From Dipteris shenzhenensis (Eukaryota; Polypodiophyta; Polypodiopsida; Gleicheniales), in assembly GCA_047967505.1 (NCBI GenBank), contig CM106540.1: a stretch of 64,000 bases of DNA; one strand, 5' to 3'. This document shows positions 22,572-33,700 of this stretch, piece by piece. The notes below the pieces were generated by a model. The model had not been told where the DNA came from. It was given only the letters and a program-made list of their open reading frames with translations, and did no database searches. The position numbers were made by a program, and so were the translations under genes. Every line of letters starts with the position of its first letter. The stretch's first letter is position 1.

Positions 22572-24731
22572 ATGACGCTCAAACTCATGAATTCCTTCAC
22601 CTCTAGTTCCCCGCTTTCATCCGACGTCCTTCGTGCCTTTTCCACTAGTACCCGTACCACCTTCTACTGCGCCCTCTGCTTTGCCGCTCTCGTGCTGCTC
22701 TCCGGCTTCGTTTACTTTGACCTCATCCGTGTCGCTCCCCTTTGCGGATTCCTTCTCGACTTCCCTATGCGCTCCCGGCTCCCTTACTTCAATGCAGAGT
22801 CAGATGTGAAGAAGCTTCAGGTCACACCGCCGCACCCTTTCTCCCCTCCCCGTTCTTCCCATGGGGTTATTGGAGGTCCCATTAATGTGCTGCCGCATAA
22901 TCCAGGACCGCAACCAACTCCGAGTTCAGACAATATAAGCGGGGTTGTCGAAACTACCCCCGTTCGCTTTGCCCCACGATATTCTCAGCCCACGCACAGA
23001 CCATCCCAGAACTACAATCTGCCACCAACTTCTGACGATAAGAAGGCAGGTATGCAATTGGATCTGGGAAACGAAAAACGAAATGAAAAGATTGAGAAAC
23101 TGATACCCAAACGCCAGCACCAGCTCCATGAATGCAACCTGTTCAACGGGACATGGGTAAGGGATGACTCTTATCCACTATACAAATCGAAGGATTGCCC
23201 GTTTGTTGATGACGGTTTCAAGTGCCAGGAAAACGGCCGGCCCGACAAAGGATATTTAAAGTGGCGATGGCAGCCCTCCGGATGCAGTATGCCCAGGTAA
23301 CATCAAAATCCAGCGTGGGTCTGCTTGCATGAAGTCTGAAATTTTCTTTTCGACCTTAAACGTTGTGAATCACTTGCCTCATGCATTACATTCTACAGAT
23401 TTGACGCGAACGAGATGCTCAATCGATTCCGGGGTTCTCGCATTGTCTTTGTTGGAGACTCTCTCGGGAGAGACCAGTGGGAGTCCATGGTCTGCATGTT
23501 AGCGGAAGGCGTGCAAAACAAGAGCCACATCTACGAAGTGAACGGACAGCTTATCAGTAGACGCAAGGCGTTTTTGTCGTTCCGATTCGAGGATTACAAT
23601 TTCACTGTGGAGTATTACAGATCGCCTTTCCTGGTGGCGCAAGGGCCTGCTCCTGGCAATTCTTCAAAAGGTGTGGTGGAGACGACTGTGAGGGTGGATA
23701 CAATGGACTGGAGGTCGAAAGATTGGGAGGGAGCCGATGTACTGGTTTTCAACACGGGGCACTGGTGGACTTACGAGAAAACGCTGGAAGCGTAAGTCCG
23801 AGTGAGATGCTTAGTTTACTGTTGACGTGAAAAAGATAGCAGCTGCAATGTGCTTTTGTTCAGGAGTTTCTCTGTTATAAAGTCCGATGCGCTTAGTCTT
23901 TTTGGGTTTCTTCGGAGTTTCCCACTGATCTGTGAGAGACTCAGAGTTTGATCACGCGTGGTTGTTCACAAACAGGGGCTGCTACTTCCAAGAGGCGGGA
24001 AAAGTGAACAGGAAAATGGACTTGAGGGCGGGATTCACGAGGGCAATGCGAACGTGGAGGAGATGGGTGACAAAGGAAATTGATCCCCAGAGCACACAGG
24101 TGTTCTTCCGAACGTATGCACCAGATCATTTCAGGTACTCGACTGCTTATTCCGCCGATCGATTTCTTCCTTCCTTTCCCCGTATTTCGCCAGCTGGAAA
24201 GTCCATGATGCGTTGCGCATATCTTCTGTGATTTGCGAAATTCTCGAACCGGTTTAGGGAATCCCACATGCACAAGCGAAAGTAAGCACACAGATCGCAA
24301 AATCGAGTTTGTTGCAAGCTCCGCAAAGCATCGTATCACTAAACTAGCCGTGTTTGTGTGCTAATTTGTCCAGAGGAACATGGAAATGGGGCGGTAAGTG
24401 CAGCCGCGAGACAAAGCCATGGCCAGACGGCACTCGCTTCGAAGGAGAGCCATGGACGAATCCGTTGGTCATCTCCGAAGTAGAAAACCTGCAGCGAGGG
24501 CGTTATCAGGATGCTGTAAGCCTGCTGGACATCACCTACCTCTCGAATTTCCGCAGAGATGCCCACTCCTCCATCTACACCCAAAAAAAACGCGAGCCCC
24601 GCGCTATCATGCATCACGAGGATTGCACGCACTGGTGCTTACCTGGGCTGCCAGACACTTGGAATGAGATCTTGTTGGCGACCTTGCTAGCATCGGGCAA
24701 GGGCGCATGGGATTCACAGCCTGCCCATTGA
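22572..24731 (+). CDS. TBL: TRICHOME BIREFRINGENCE-LIKE protein (putative polysaccharide O-acetyltransferase), four exons
   Basis: Exons are 22,572-23,296, 23,399-23,791, 23,976-24,134 and 24,374-24,731, giving 544 residues. All three introns are GT-AG, and all split a codon after its second base. TBL proteins O-acetylate cell-wall polysaccharides (xylan, mannan, pectin or xyloglucan) in the Golgi. A short cytosolic tail is followed by one membrane anchor at about residues 30-49, then a variable Pro/Ser-rich stem. The PMR5N-type domain begins at about residue 188 ([17 protein letters not shown]). The GDS motif is at 261-263 ([16 protein letters not shown]) and the DxxH motif at 509-512 ([16 protein letters not shown]). 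These supply the expected Ser and Asp-His residues. Local wording resembles the Arabidopsis TBL8-11 branch. The frame is open upstream of 22,572, but that Met directly precedes a plausible anchor. No break was found. It is GC-richer than its surroundings. Confidence 0.9.
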
Positions 24732-24989
24732 CGAAGCTCTTTCTTCTTCATGGACACCCTCGCACGTCCGTAATTCCAAACTTCGACAATGAGGCCGTCG
24801 ATACCTGGGCTGCTGCGGACTTTGATTAACGTAGCTATGGATAGCTGAGCATCTCATTCCAATGCAGAAAGCATCGGAATTGCACGAAGCGTCGAAATTG
24901 AACAAGACGAAACCAGATAGTTCTCTTTTCGTGAGTGTTGTAGCATACATTTGGATTGTAATCTGTGGGATTTTCCACATGTTTTTTTT

Positions 24990-25520
24990 GTTTGCTTTAA
25001 CAAGTTGAATACATTCAAAAGGCCTGCCATGGAAGTTAAGAGAGAGGAGAAGAAGAATGAAGAAGAAGAGGAGAGAGAGAAAAGTTGAGAGAGAGGAGAA
25101 GAAGAAGAAGAAAAGAGGAGAGAGAGAAAGGGGGAGAAAAAAATGGGGACAAAAATAGCAAGCACCAATTTGATGAGGACAAAAACGAGCATGCCAAAAA
25201 TAGCATTTTATCATCTCCACCAAAACCAACCGATCACTATAGCCTTTCCTAAGGGCAGGCCAAAAAGTATATATCTTGCCTATATTCTACGCTTCGCAAA
25301 CTTTTAACAAGTTGAATGCCTGCCCTGGAAGCTGACAGAAGAAGAAGAAGAAGAGAGGCACAGAGAGAGAGAGAGAATGGGGGAGAAAAAAATGGGGACA
25401 AAAATAGCAAGCACTAATTGGATGAGGACAAAAATAGCTGCCGTGGAAGAAGAAGAAGAAGAAGAGAGACAAAAAGGGGAGAAAAAAATGGGGACAAAAA
25501 TAGCAAGCACGGCTCTAAGT
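24990..25520. repeat. Purine-rich tandem repeat downstream of TBL
   Basis: Three partial copies of a unit: 'ACAAGTTGAAT', 'CTGCC(A/C)TGGAAG', a GAAGAAG/GAGAGA run, then 'GGGGAGAAAAAAATGGGG' and 'ACAAAAATAGCAAGCAC'. Copies start near 25,000, 25,308 and 25,432; the last two are shortened. Long open frames across it are translations of the repeat. Confidence 0.7.
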
Positions 25521-25526
25521 GATGGA

Positions 25527-26300
25527 ATTAATAGTATGGCTCATTTAGTAATCGAACTATTAAATCTAAACACACACTTCTATTTCCCAACTAGCCTTTG
25601 GTCGTGCTAGTGCCATAAAGTTAATTCACATTCATTGGATCATTCTTTAGTATGGATAAATCTTAGTCATTTTGTGGTTATCCATACTAACTAGAAGTCA
25701 TTTTGTGATTGGTAAAGAAATAGAAGTCCCTAATTCTTTATACTTCTTTAACAAAATATACTTCTTGCTCTTAATAGTCCTATTAAGAGCAAAGAGTTTA
25801 TTCACAATCGAGGGAACGATAGAGAAATAGAAGTTAAGATAACACGCATCCTGACAGTCAATGAGGGGTAAAGACACAAGTAATTTGTTGAAAGCTTCCA
25901 AGAAATCTAGCTAGTCTTTCTTAGACTAAACAAGGAGGGAGATCCAATCATTGACAAAAGCAATGGTGAAAGCAGAAGGAGACTTTTTTAGGAGAGCTTG
26001 CTTCTCTAGGGCCTTTGAAGCAGGAGAGAATACACTATGTACCCGCATCGAGATGTTGGATGAAGTTGCAACATAGCCCAACTTCACAAGAGAAGGAATC
26101 CAATGGTTCTGCAAGACAGATTTGATAGTTAGTGAGGATAATCACAAAATGACTAAGAATTATGCATACTAAAGAATTATCCAATGAATGTGAATTAACT
26201 GTATGGCACTAGCCCAACCAAAGGCTAGTTGGGAAATCGAAGTGTGTGTTTAGATTTAATAGTCCCATCAATAAATAAGCCATACTATTAATTCCATCAT
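25527..26300. repeat. Long inverted repeat (arms about 150 bases)
   Basis: 25,527-25,690 is the inverse complement, with mismatches, of about 26,140-26,300. Shared blocks in inverted order are 'CACAAAATGACTAAGAATTA', 'AAAGAATTATCCAATGAATG', 'CCAAAGGCTAGTTGGGAAAT', 'GTGTGTTTAGATTTAATAGT' and 'GCCATACTATTAATTCCAT'. The central ~450 bases are unrelated to either arm. The right arm continues into a dispersed family seen at 48.5 and 52.7 kb, so the left arm is a second, inverted partial copy. Confidence 0.7.
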
Positions 26301-26800
26301 TTGGATAAACAATTATATATGAAACAAGGACAAAAATATTTTAGACATCTAAGTTGCGAATTGCAACAAATTGAGAGTTTGCAAAATTTTTGACAAAATT
26401 GAGAATTTATAATAAAACTGAGTTTGAAAATGGGACACCAGATTGGAAAAAGGTATCGAATCCATCAGGTATTCCAAGTTTCGAGGTCAGGGTTCACTTG
26501 GGTACCACCATCCAAATAAATGATATGTTGGCTATGTTCCTTGGCTTGTTATTGCTTTACCTTGAAACAACAATTACCTTCCAGATTCTAGTATAAAATG
26601 TGTAATAATTCCACAAAAAAAGCCCCATGATTAAATCACTTTCTAAGATCAACAATTACAAAAAGGAGGGTAGTCCATGCCCTTAATTGAGAGATAAAGT
26701 TCATCTCTTTTTATAACCAAATATCACTCAAGGGGGGTAGTCCACAGCCTTAAGTAAAGATCAATGAAGGGGGGTATTCTACACCCTTACATGATACTTA
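26301..26800 (+). repeat. Dispersed repeat family, copy 1 body
   Basis: Shares with 49,060-49,560 and 52,850-53,130 the phrases 'AGACATCTAAGTTG', 'ATCGAATCC...CAGGTA', 'GGTCAG(G/A)GT(T/C)CACTT' and 'TACCACCATCCAAA'; with the 49 kb copy it also shares 'GGGGGGTAGTCC...CCTT'. The family type is unknown. No transposase or reverse transcriptase is visible. Confidence 0.6.
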
Positions 26801-26910
26801 GACCATCTCAACAAGTGAATAAGGTTATGTAACAAAGATAGACCAAAGAGGTAGAATGAAAAACTAAAACCCAGTCTAAAACAATTAATCAATGTAATAA
26901 ATTAGAATAC

Positions 26911-26913
<3 letters not shown>

Positions 26914-26946
<33 letters not shown>
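26914..26946. repeat. (GT)n microsatellite
   Basis: About 16 uninterrupted GT units follow 'GAATACTT'. Confidence 0.9.
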
Positions 26947-26947
<1 letters not shown>

Positions 26948-26949
26948 GC

Positions 26950-28480
26950 CTAGCAATCAACTATCCTAACCTAATCAAAGAATTCCAACGAGTATAAAAT
27001 CATTTTAGAAACTTGGATCCTTATTTAGTCATATTTACTAATTGGACCAAGCCAATTTATCATAATAAGCATGGGGCCAAATAAAATGAAAGTTGATTCA
27101 AATTATCTCCATGGAGGATTAATGAGAGTGATCAAATATTAACTTTAGCAACCTAAGTTACCCATCAATTACTTATATAAGGTGTATCAGCCTCCAACCA
27201 AGGTCTCATAACAAAGGTAGCATTTAATATTGCTAAACATTCCTTGGTCATAACATTTTGAAACATCAGATTGGCTATATGTGAGGGCTTCACTACCTTC
27301 CCTTGCCTAATGTTATTATATATAAGTGTCATGAAGCTCCTTCCTATAACAAGACAATAGCAGCCAACATTAAACATAGTAGTAAAATTGATGAGGCTTG
27401 TAGCCATGTACAACAATTTTCTAATTCTATTTATTGTTCCAAAAATCCAAAAACTGATAACATGGGGGCCCACATCCAAAACTTACATGTTAGGGTCTAA
27501 GATGCCCCCATTTTGATGTCCCTCAAGATCTCCATGAAACTCGAAGAAGGAACTTCATGTATAACCACCTTCAAGTCACGATGTCAACTTTTTGCAATGC
27601 ACTCTAGCATCCACTGATAAAATGTATGCAAATCGGGTAGAAAAATACACCAACTCACTTGCCACCATCTAGACATCACAAACAACTAAAGTTAGTTTGC
27701 AGTGGGAAGACAGGCTCCTCAACTAGTGTATAGCTGTTATCCATGTCCTCCTACCAAGTTTGCAAAAATTAATCCTAGGTGCCATGTGCAAAAATAATGC
27801 AGGTATAAGTTATTGTAGAGAATTTAAGTGGGAATGCTTCTAGTTGGAAGTGGTAACCAATGACAATCTTTTAAGAAAAAAGCATATATTGTCCATTTCA
27901 AAATATCAAACTAGTCTTCAATCCTAAACTATACGAGTAAAAGTTGAGCCCTTAAAAAATGACCATACAAATCAGTTCTCATGTTTCATGAAACGTAGAA
28001 ATATTAAAAGTAAGTCCCCCATAACTAGACTATTTTTCTTGGATTCTAGTCTATTTACTCACTGGCATCCTTTTACCCAACACACTCCACTTGTAGAATA
28101 TTAATCTCATTACTGCTCCTCTGTTCAATGCAACTATAAAAAATGAACCTACATGATTGTTTTCATGCTTGTAAAATACCATACCAAATTTACATTACGT
28201 TAAGGAAATCCCCTATCCTTCCTTATCATGAAGATACTATTGACACTATTGTGCCTCCACAATATACATGACGGACTAGTAAGCACATTCGCCATTTAGA
28301 TCCATCTAGTAAGAAAGGGGGTTTGTCTTCCTTGCTGGTAACAGGGGTCGATATTAAGTGGCCATGTAAAGAATACAGCCAGACCCAAGCAAACATCATG
28401 ATCAACTGGATGCATCTCGTTCTGCAAGGATATGTCGGTTCCACCAATTCTTGTTAGCATGGTAGTCTGTCATGATAGTC
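26950..28480. other. Unassigned AT-rich DNA
   Basis: No domain is recognised. An isolated minus-strand frame at 27,165-27,479 (104 residues) has no known motif and no neighbouring exon that I could link. It is treated as chance or remnant. Confidence 0.3.
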
Positions 28481-28482
28481 TT

Positions 28483-28658
28483 CATGAAGCATAGAAACCA
28501 AGCTTGTTTAAGGAACCATCTGCTCTGTTTTTTTACATGACTAGCCTAGAGCAAGTTTTGTAATTCAGAGATGAAGCATAGAAACCAAGCTTGTTTAAGG
28601 AACCATCCGCTCTGTTTTTTTACATGACTAGCCTAGTTTAAGTTTTGTAATCAGAGAG
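28483..28658. repeat. Tandem duplication, two units of ~88 bases
   Basis: Units starting 'ATGAAGCATAGAAACCAAGC' at 28,483 and 28,571 are nearly identical (TCTGCTC versus TCCGCTC; AGAGCAAG versus AGTTTAAG). A recent local duplication. Confidence 0.85.
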
Positions 28659-28996
28659 GAGAAACAGCTACCTATCGTGATTTTATTGGGTACTAAGCAA
28701 GCCAAGAAAAGTTGATCTTTAGTCTATGAAAAGCTGATCATTATTACTCTATGAAAAAAAAAACTCAATCGCCAAAAACATCCATATTATTATAACTGAA
28801 GAAACATATGCTACCCATGTATACATTAAAAAAGGAAAGCCGATAAAAACCATCCAACACAATGAAAGGAGGCTATGGCAAGAACGGTGGAGGACCATAA
28901 ACCTATGCTAGAGAAGTTGTTCATGCGATATAACACATAGGGGATAATTATAAAGGAGGATGGTATGCGCAATCTTATCCCTAATCAACGAGTATT

Positions 28997-29240
28997 CACT
29001 ACTACACACGGGTCCTATTTCGATGCTTAAGGACCGACGATTAGCGTGCATGGGGTGCTAATCATCGGTAATCATAACGGGATTTGTTAAGTGTCGCTAT
29101 ATAGCGACTTTAGGCAACCATTGCTATATAGCAACGTTTAAAGAGCATCACTATATAGCGACACTTATTAGACTTGTGAATGGTCGCTATATAGCAACAC
29201 TGAGACAGTTTTCTATAGCAACGTTTTACAGAGAGTGTTT
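28997..29240. repeat. CACTA terminus and subterminal repeats
   Basis: The terminal CACTACTACACACGG is followed by five or so copies of a 'GTCGCTATATAGCGAC' motif (some with GCAAC), spaced 30-50 bases apart. Such arrays bind the element's transposase in known CACTA elements. Confidence 0.8.
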
Positions 29241-29457
29241 TTTCTCATACTGACCTTAAAAGATAGTTTTTCCCAATGACAAATTTTTTTTCCTTTTTAT
29301 ACATGTTTGATCCTTTGAGAGAATAAAAGTACAAAAGCATGTACATCAAGCCTTTGAAGCTCATATATTCATGTCCAAGTTTGAGATGAAAAAAATCAAT
29401 GAAGAGCATTTACATCAACGGCTTCATCCTGAGCCAAGTCTAACATGCCAAACAAGT

Positions 29458-30200
29458 CTACTCTAACTCTATACCGAGTTGATCTCCTATATCATCATCG
29501 TACTCTAGCATCGTACATTCACCTAAGAGTACTTGATCATCTTCTTCAATAAAGTGTGGTGATTCTTGATGATCGTCATCTTCTTCCTCATCATCGTGAT
29601 CTCCATCTTCCTCTAGTATGATGTCATTATGCGCATCTTCCTCTTGGCTCATATTGTGAACTTCATCTTCTTCGCTAGATCCATCTGGATCAATTGGATC
29701 CGGCATTGGTAGTGGCATCTCCATATCCACATCTCTATCTTCAAAATTTTGCTTACTTTGTGATGCAACTTGGATCACGTACCACCATCTTGGATCAGAA
29801 CGATCTCGATGAAAAACCACCTATATTGAAGATGGGTGCCAAATGCCATCAATTACATAGATGAAATTATACTTAAGTACATGTATCAATGGATCTTTAA
29901 AAACAAAAGCTTTGATTAATTAAATCATTAGTATGCACCTGCTCACAATGCTCGGGAAGAACAAAAGTATCACTTTCATCAGTCCAAAGTTTGCTGGTGT
30001 CTATTGCAAAGAAACCGCTACTGTATTTTCTCATTGTTGCATGGGGACCATTGTAAATTGTTCTAAACCATTTTACATCAAAAATGAAAATACTAAATCG
30101 TCTGAAATCAATTTCATAGATTTTGCATATGGTTCCACAATAATCCAACTGTAAGGAGAGAATATTGGTATCCAAAGCACTTGCTTGGCTATCTTGTGTG
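29458..30200 (-). pseudogene. TNP2 transposase C-terminal exons (DUF4216-like)
   Basis: The exon at about 29,940-30,200 encodes 'LDYCGTICKIYEIDF', 'FDVKWFRTIYNG' and 'DTFVLPEHCEQ'. This matches the C-terminal domain of plant TNP2 (ELDY...V.LFKC.WVD...FVLA.Q..QV). A GTGCAT donor follows. The last exon, from about 29,822 (acceptor ATAG), begins 'VVFHRDRSDPRWWYVIQVAS' and ends in a long acidic tail (EEDEVHNMSQEEDAHND...) to the stop at 29,458. The 5' side of the first exon is cut by Copia-1 at 30,206, and coding resumes at 35,315. Confidence 0.7.
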
Positions 30201-30205
30201 AAGTT
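30201..30205. other. Copia-1 target-site duplication (AAGTT), left
   Basis: AAGTT immediately precedes the element's TGTAAG end and is repeated exactly at 35,310-35,314. Confidence 0.9.
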
Positions 30206-30552
30206 TGTAAGAAAACAATACAACGTCTGTGCTCAACAGATGACAGGATCTCATACGCAAGAGAGAAAATAGATAGTATGGAGAATCAAAAATTTGATTA
30301 CTGTAAAACTGATACAATAGATGGCGCTGCCTCCCAACTGTGCGCTCCTATGAGAGAAGCTTCGATGGCATGCTGGAAGCAGTAGAGGAGCCGTCCAACG
30401 ATCAAGCCACACATGGCCCCCATCTGGTGTCCAAACCAGGACCTACCGGATAACCGAGCTACTCAAATGCCTTCTCTTCATATGGGGGGCTTACAAGTAG
30501 AGTTAGCTGGTTCCTGCGTAGTTACATGAGAGTGGAGCATTGATATCTAACA
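30206..30552 (-). repeat. Copia-1 3' LTR with internal deletion
   Basis: Its outer and inner ends match the 5' LTR, but the block corresponding to about 34,802-35,150 is missing, so it is 346 bases shorter. The junction lies at GTAGAGGAGCCGTCC, with a short AG overlap between the two breakpoints. Confidence 0.9.
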
Positions 30553-30562
30553 CCCCCCCTCA
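30553..30562 (-). other. Copia-1 polypurine tract
   Basis: On the minus strand, AGGGGGGG directly abuts the TGTTAGATATC start of the 3' LTR. This is the usual plus-strand primer position. Confidence 0.8.
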
Positions 30563-30582
30563 ATGTCCACCTGCAAGTGAAC

Positions 30583-31368
30583 TTACTTTTTCGGCCCAAT
30601 GCCAAGTCGATGAAGATGCCTCTCCAGCAAGTCTCTTCCAAGAGCCTTCATGAAGATGTCCGCAGCATTCTCTGTATTCGAACAGTACACCAAGTCAACC
30701 TCTCCATCCATGATGAGCTCGCGTACAAAGTAATATTGAATCTCAATGTGTAAATTTGTGCGAGCGTGGAACACAAGGTTCTTTGCAATCACCATGCAAC
30801 TCTGATTGTCACATGATAACTGTGTACGCTTGTTCTACACTGCATCCATGTCCCCTAAAATCCTCCTCAACCACACTACCTCATAAGAAGCAAAACATGC
30901 TGATTTGTACTCAGCCTTAGTAGAAGAAAGAGGAACTGTGGGTTGCTTCTTGCTGACCCATGACACAACTCCAGATCCAAGTGAGAAACAGTAACCTGTC
31001 ACTGATCTCCTGCTGTCCACATCTCCTGCCCAATCCGAGTCACAGAATCTGGTCAAGATGTTGCCCTTGGTATAGGTGATGCCATAATCAAGTGTGCCTT
31101 TGATGTATTTCAACACCCGCATCCCTACCCTCCAATGGTTCTCTCGGGGCTTATTGGAAAACCTGCTTAGTATACCAGTCGCAAAAATGATGTCCGGTCG
31201 TGTGTTGCACAAGTAAATCAAACTACCCACAAGCCTTTTGTACTTCGCTTTATCCACCAGTGGTGATGAATCCTTGTTTGAGAGCTTCACGTCAACCTCC
31301 ATAGGGGTACCAACTGGCTTGCACTCATCCATGCCAAATGCCTTCAGTATCTCCCCAGCATACTTCAA
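30583..31368 (-). pseudogene. Copia-1 RNase H domain
   Basis: The frame at 31,368-30,835 carries 'KRLVGSLIYLCNTRPDI', 'HWRVGMRVLKYIKGTLDYGI', 'FCDSDWAGDVDSRRSVTGYC' (catalytic Asp region) and 'WVSKKQPTVPLSSTKAEYKS' (the Glu region). A break near 30,830 is followed by 'NLHIEIQYYFVRELIMDG' and 'AADIFMKALGRDLLERHL' to the stop. It degrades the RNA strand during reverse transcription. One or more stops separate the parts. Confidence 0.9.
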
Positions 31369-31405
31369 CTATGAGATGAAGATCTGTTTTGGCTCTTGCC
31401 AAACT

Positions 31406-32236
31406 TCAATCCCCAAACAAAAATGCATCAGCTGTCATTTCAAACTCTCTTCCTAGCAAATGCTTTGTCTGCGAGATCTTCTCTTCATGGTTCCCTGTTA
31501 TGACAAGGTCGTCCACATAAAGGACCACGATCATACACTTGCCTCCTTCTCTGAAGATACACAAATTTGCATCAAATGGGCTCCTCCTGAACCCGTTTTG
31601 CAGAAAGTAGGCATCAATCTGCTGGTACCATGCTCGTGGGGCCTGTTTTAGCCTGTAAAGTGCCTTCTTTAGTTTACAGACTTTACCTTCTGAACCGGGG
31701 ATCTCAAAACCTGGTGGTTGTTCCACGTATACCTCCTCCTTGAGATCTCCATTCAGAAAGACGGATTTTACATCCATCTGAAACACAAGCCAACTTCCCT
31801 GAGTAGCTAAAGCCAAAACACTGTGAATTGTGGTTAGTCGGAGCTGTGGGAGCAAAAGTATCATGATAATCAAAACCATGTACCTATGCAAATCCTTTTG
31901 CCACGAGCGAGCCTTGTACTTATCCAACATGCCGTCGAACTTGTACTTGGTCTTGTACACCCACTTGGTGCCGATTACCTTGCGTTTTGGTGGTCGATCC
32001 ACAAGGTCCCAAGTGTTGTTCTTCATTATGGAGCCATACTCCGACTGCATAGCCTCGATCCACCTATCATCACCCTGTGCCTCTTCAAGACACTTGGGTT
32101 CATCAGCACGGATCACCTCTGTCATCAAAGCGTAGTTGACCAAGTGTTCTCGCGCCCTTCTTTGCTCCTCTAATCTCTTGGACCGGCGGTGTTCGGATGG
32201 TTCCTCCTCAATGGCTGGAGGTCCTCTGCCGTCCAA
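31406..32236 (-). pseudogene. Copia-1 reverse transcriptase domain
   Basis: A 276-residue frame with 'NNTWDLVDRPPKRKVIGTKW', 'VFQMDVKSVFLNGDLKEEVY', 'PPGFEIPGSEGKVCKLKKAL' and the catalytic 'VVLYVDDLVITGN'. Residues about 111-134 do not resemble any reverse transcriptase, whereas the flanks do. A pair of compensating indels has therefore shifted that stretch out of frame while leaving the frame open. The domain would be damaged at the fingers region. Confidence 0.92.
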
Positions 32237-32244
32237 AAGCTGCT

Positions 32245-33300
32245 TTATCCACTTCGGGAATGGCCGTTGCCAGGCTCTTCTTCCTCTTCTTTATCTTGAA
32301 TCCTCCCAAGCACCGTTGGGGGAGTTCGGTCTACTGTTGATGGTTGTACTGGATGGATATCCTGGTCTTGGTTGTCTGGGAAGGAAGCGTCCTCCTCCAA
32401 CTGATGTGGCTGTTCTGAGAAGACCACATCGTGACTTACTATTACCTTCTTGGTAACAGGGTTATAGAGACGGTAACCCTTCGCCTCTTCACTGTAGCCC
32501 AAGAAAATACACTTTCGGCTCTTCGGTTCCCATTTGGTCCTGTTAGCATCATGGACATGCACAAAATAGTCACATCCAAAAACTCTGAAATGTGCAGCTC
32601 AAGGTTTCTTACCAGAAAAGGCCTACAGTGGAGTCATCCCATTCACAGCCTCCGTGTAGCTACGATTCAAAATGTAAACGGCCATGTTACATGCTTCAGC
32701 CTAGAAAGACTTTAGCAAATCTTTTCCTTTCATCATACTCCTGCCCATTTCGCAGATGATGGGCATCTTGTACTCTGCTACTCCATTTTGCTGTGATGTA
32801 TGTGGCAGGGGTTTCTGCCTCTTGATCCCATGACTTTTGTAGTAACTTTCGAATTCACTTGATGTGAACTCTCCACCTCTGTCTGATCTCAACTTCTTCA
32901 CCTTCCTCCCCAATTCTTTATCGACCATTACATGCCATTCTTTGAACTTACTAAAAGCCTCATCTTTAGTCTTCAGGAAGTATATCCATATCCTTCTACT
33001 GTAGTCGTCGATCAGTGTCATGAAGTACTAGGAACCACCCAAAGCTTTCATCTCCATCTTTCCGCAGAGTCCGTGTGAACGAGATCTAGAGGAGCCTTTG
33101 CCCTACTGGCCTCTTTAGGAAAGGGCTGTCGATGCTGCTTGCCCATCATGCAAGCTTTACATACATTGGCAGATCTATAATTTCTGGTAGGTCTGCAATC
33201 ATTCCACTTTTATGCATCTCCTATAAAGAACTAAGGTTTAGATGACCAAACCTCTCATGCCACGGCTTAATGTTCTTCACATCGGCTCGAGCACTGAAAG
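32245..33300 (-). pseudogene. Copia-1 integrase (zinc-binding, core, C-terminal regions)
   Basis: The core frame at 33,021-32,701 has 'TLIDDYSRRIWIYFLKTKDE' (first Asp), 'LRSDRGGEFTSSEF' (second Asp) and 'HTSQQNGVAEYK' (Glu). The region towards the RT shows 'KCIFLGYSEEAKGYRLYNP' and 'VIVSHDVVFSE'. Stops and shifts between 33,220 and 33,030 and near 32,600-32,700 break the frame. Confidence 0.9.
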
Positions 33301-33700
33301 CTGAGAGTTCGTAGATGTTGTGCTGTGTACCTTTACCAATGACCTTCCCTTGACGATCCAAAATCTGTGCGCCATTCTTATCGAAGTGAACTTTGAGGTC
33401 CCGATCCGTGATCGCAAAAACGGACAACAAGTTCCTCTTGATATCTGGCACATAAAGAACATCAGAGAACTATTTTACAACTCCATCTGACTTGAGAGCA
33501 ATCATATCTTTTCCTTTTGCTGGACATTTTCAATCATTGCCGATTGCTTCCAGGATGTCATTTCCTACCGACTGTAGAGAGGTATACCAATCCTTCTGAC
33601 TGGTCATGTGGCGCGATGCACCACTATCAATAATCCAAGGTTCATCCGCAGGTACATGAATTGCCTCCATGCAAATCTCCTCAATTGCTATGAACAGCTC
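33221..33700 (-). pseudogene. Copia-1 protease and GAG-pre-integrase region
   Basis: 'PWIIDSGASRHMTSQKDW' (about 33,600-33,650) is the retropepsin motif (DSGA). 'DVLYVPDIKRNLLSV' and 'KPWHERFGHLNLSSL' mark the pre-integrase linker. In-frame stops occur in between. Confidence 0.88.
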
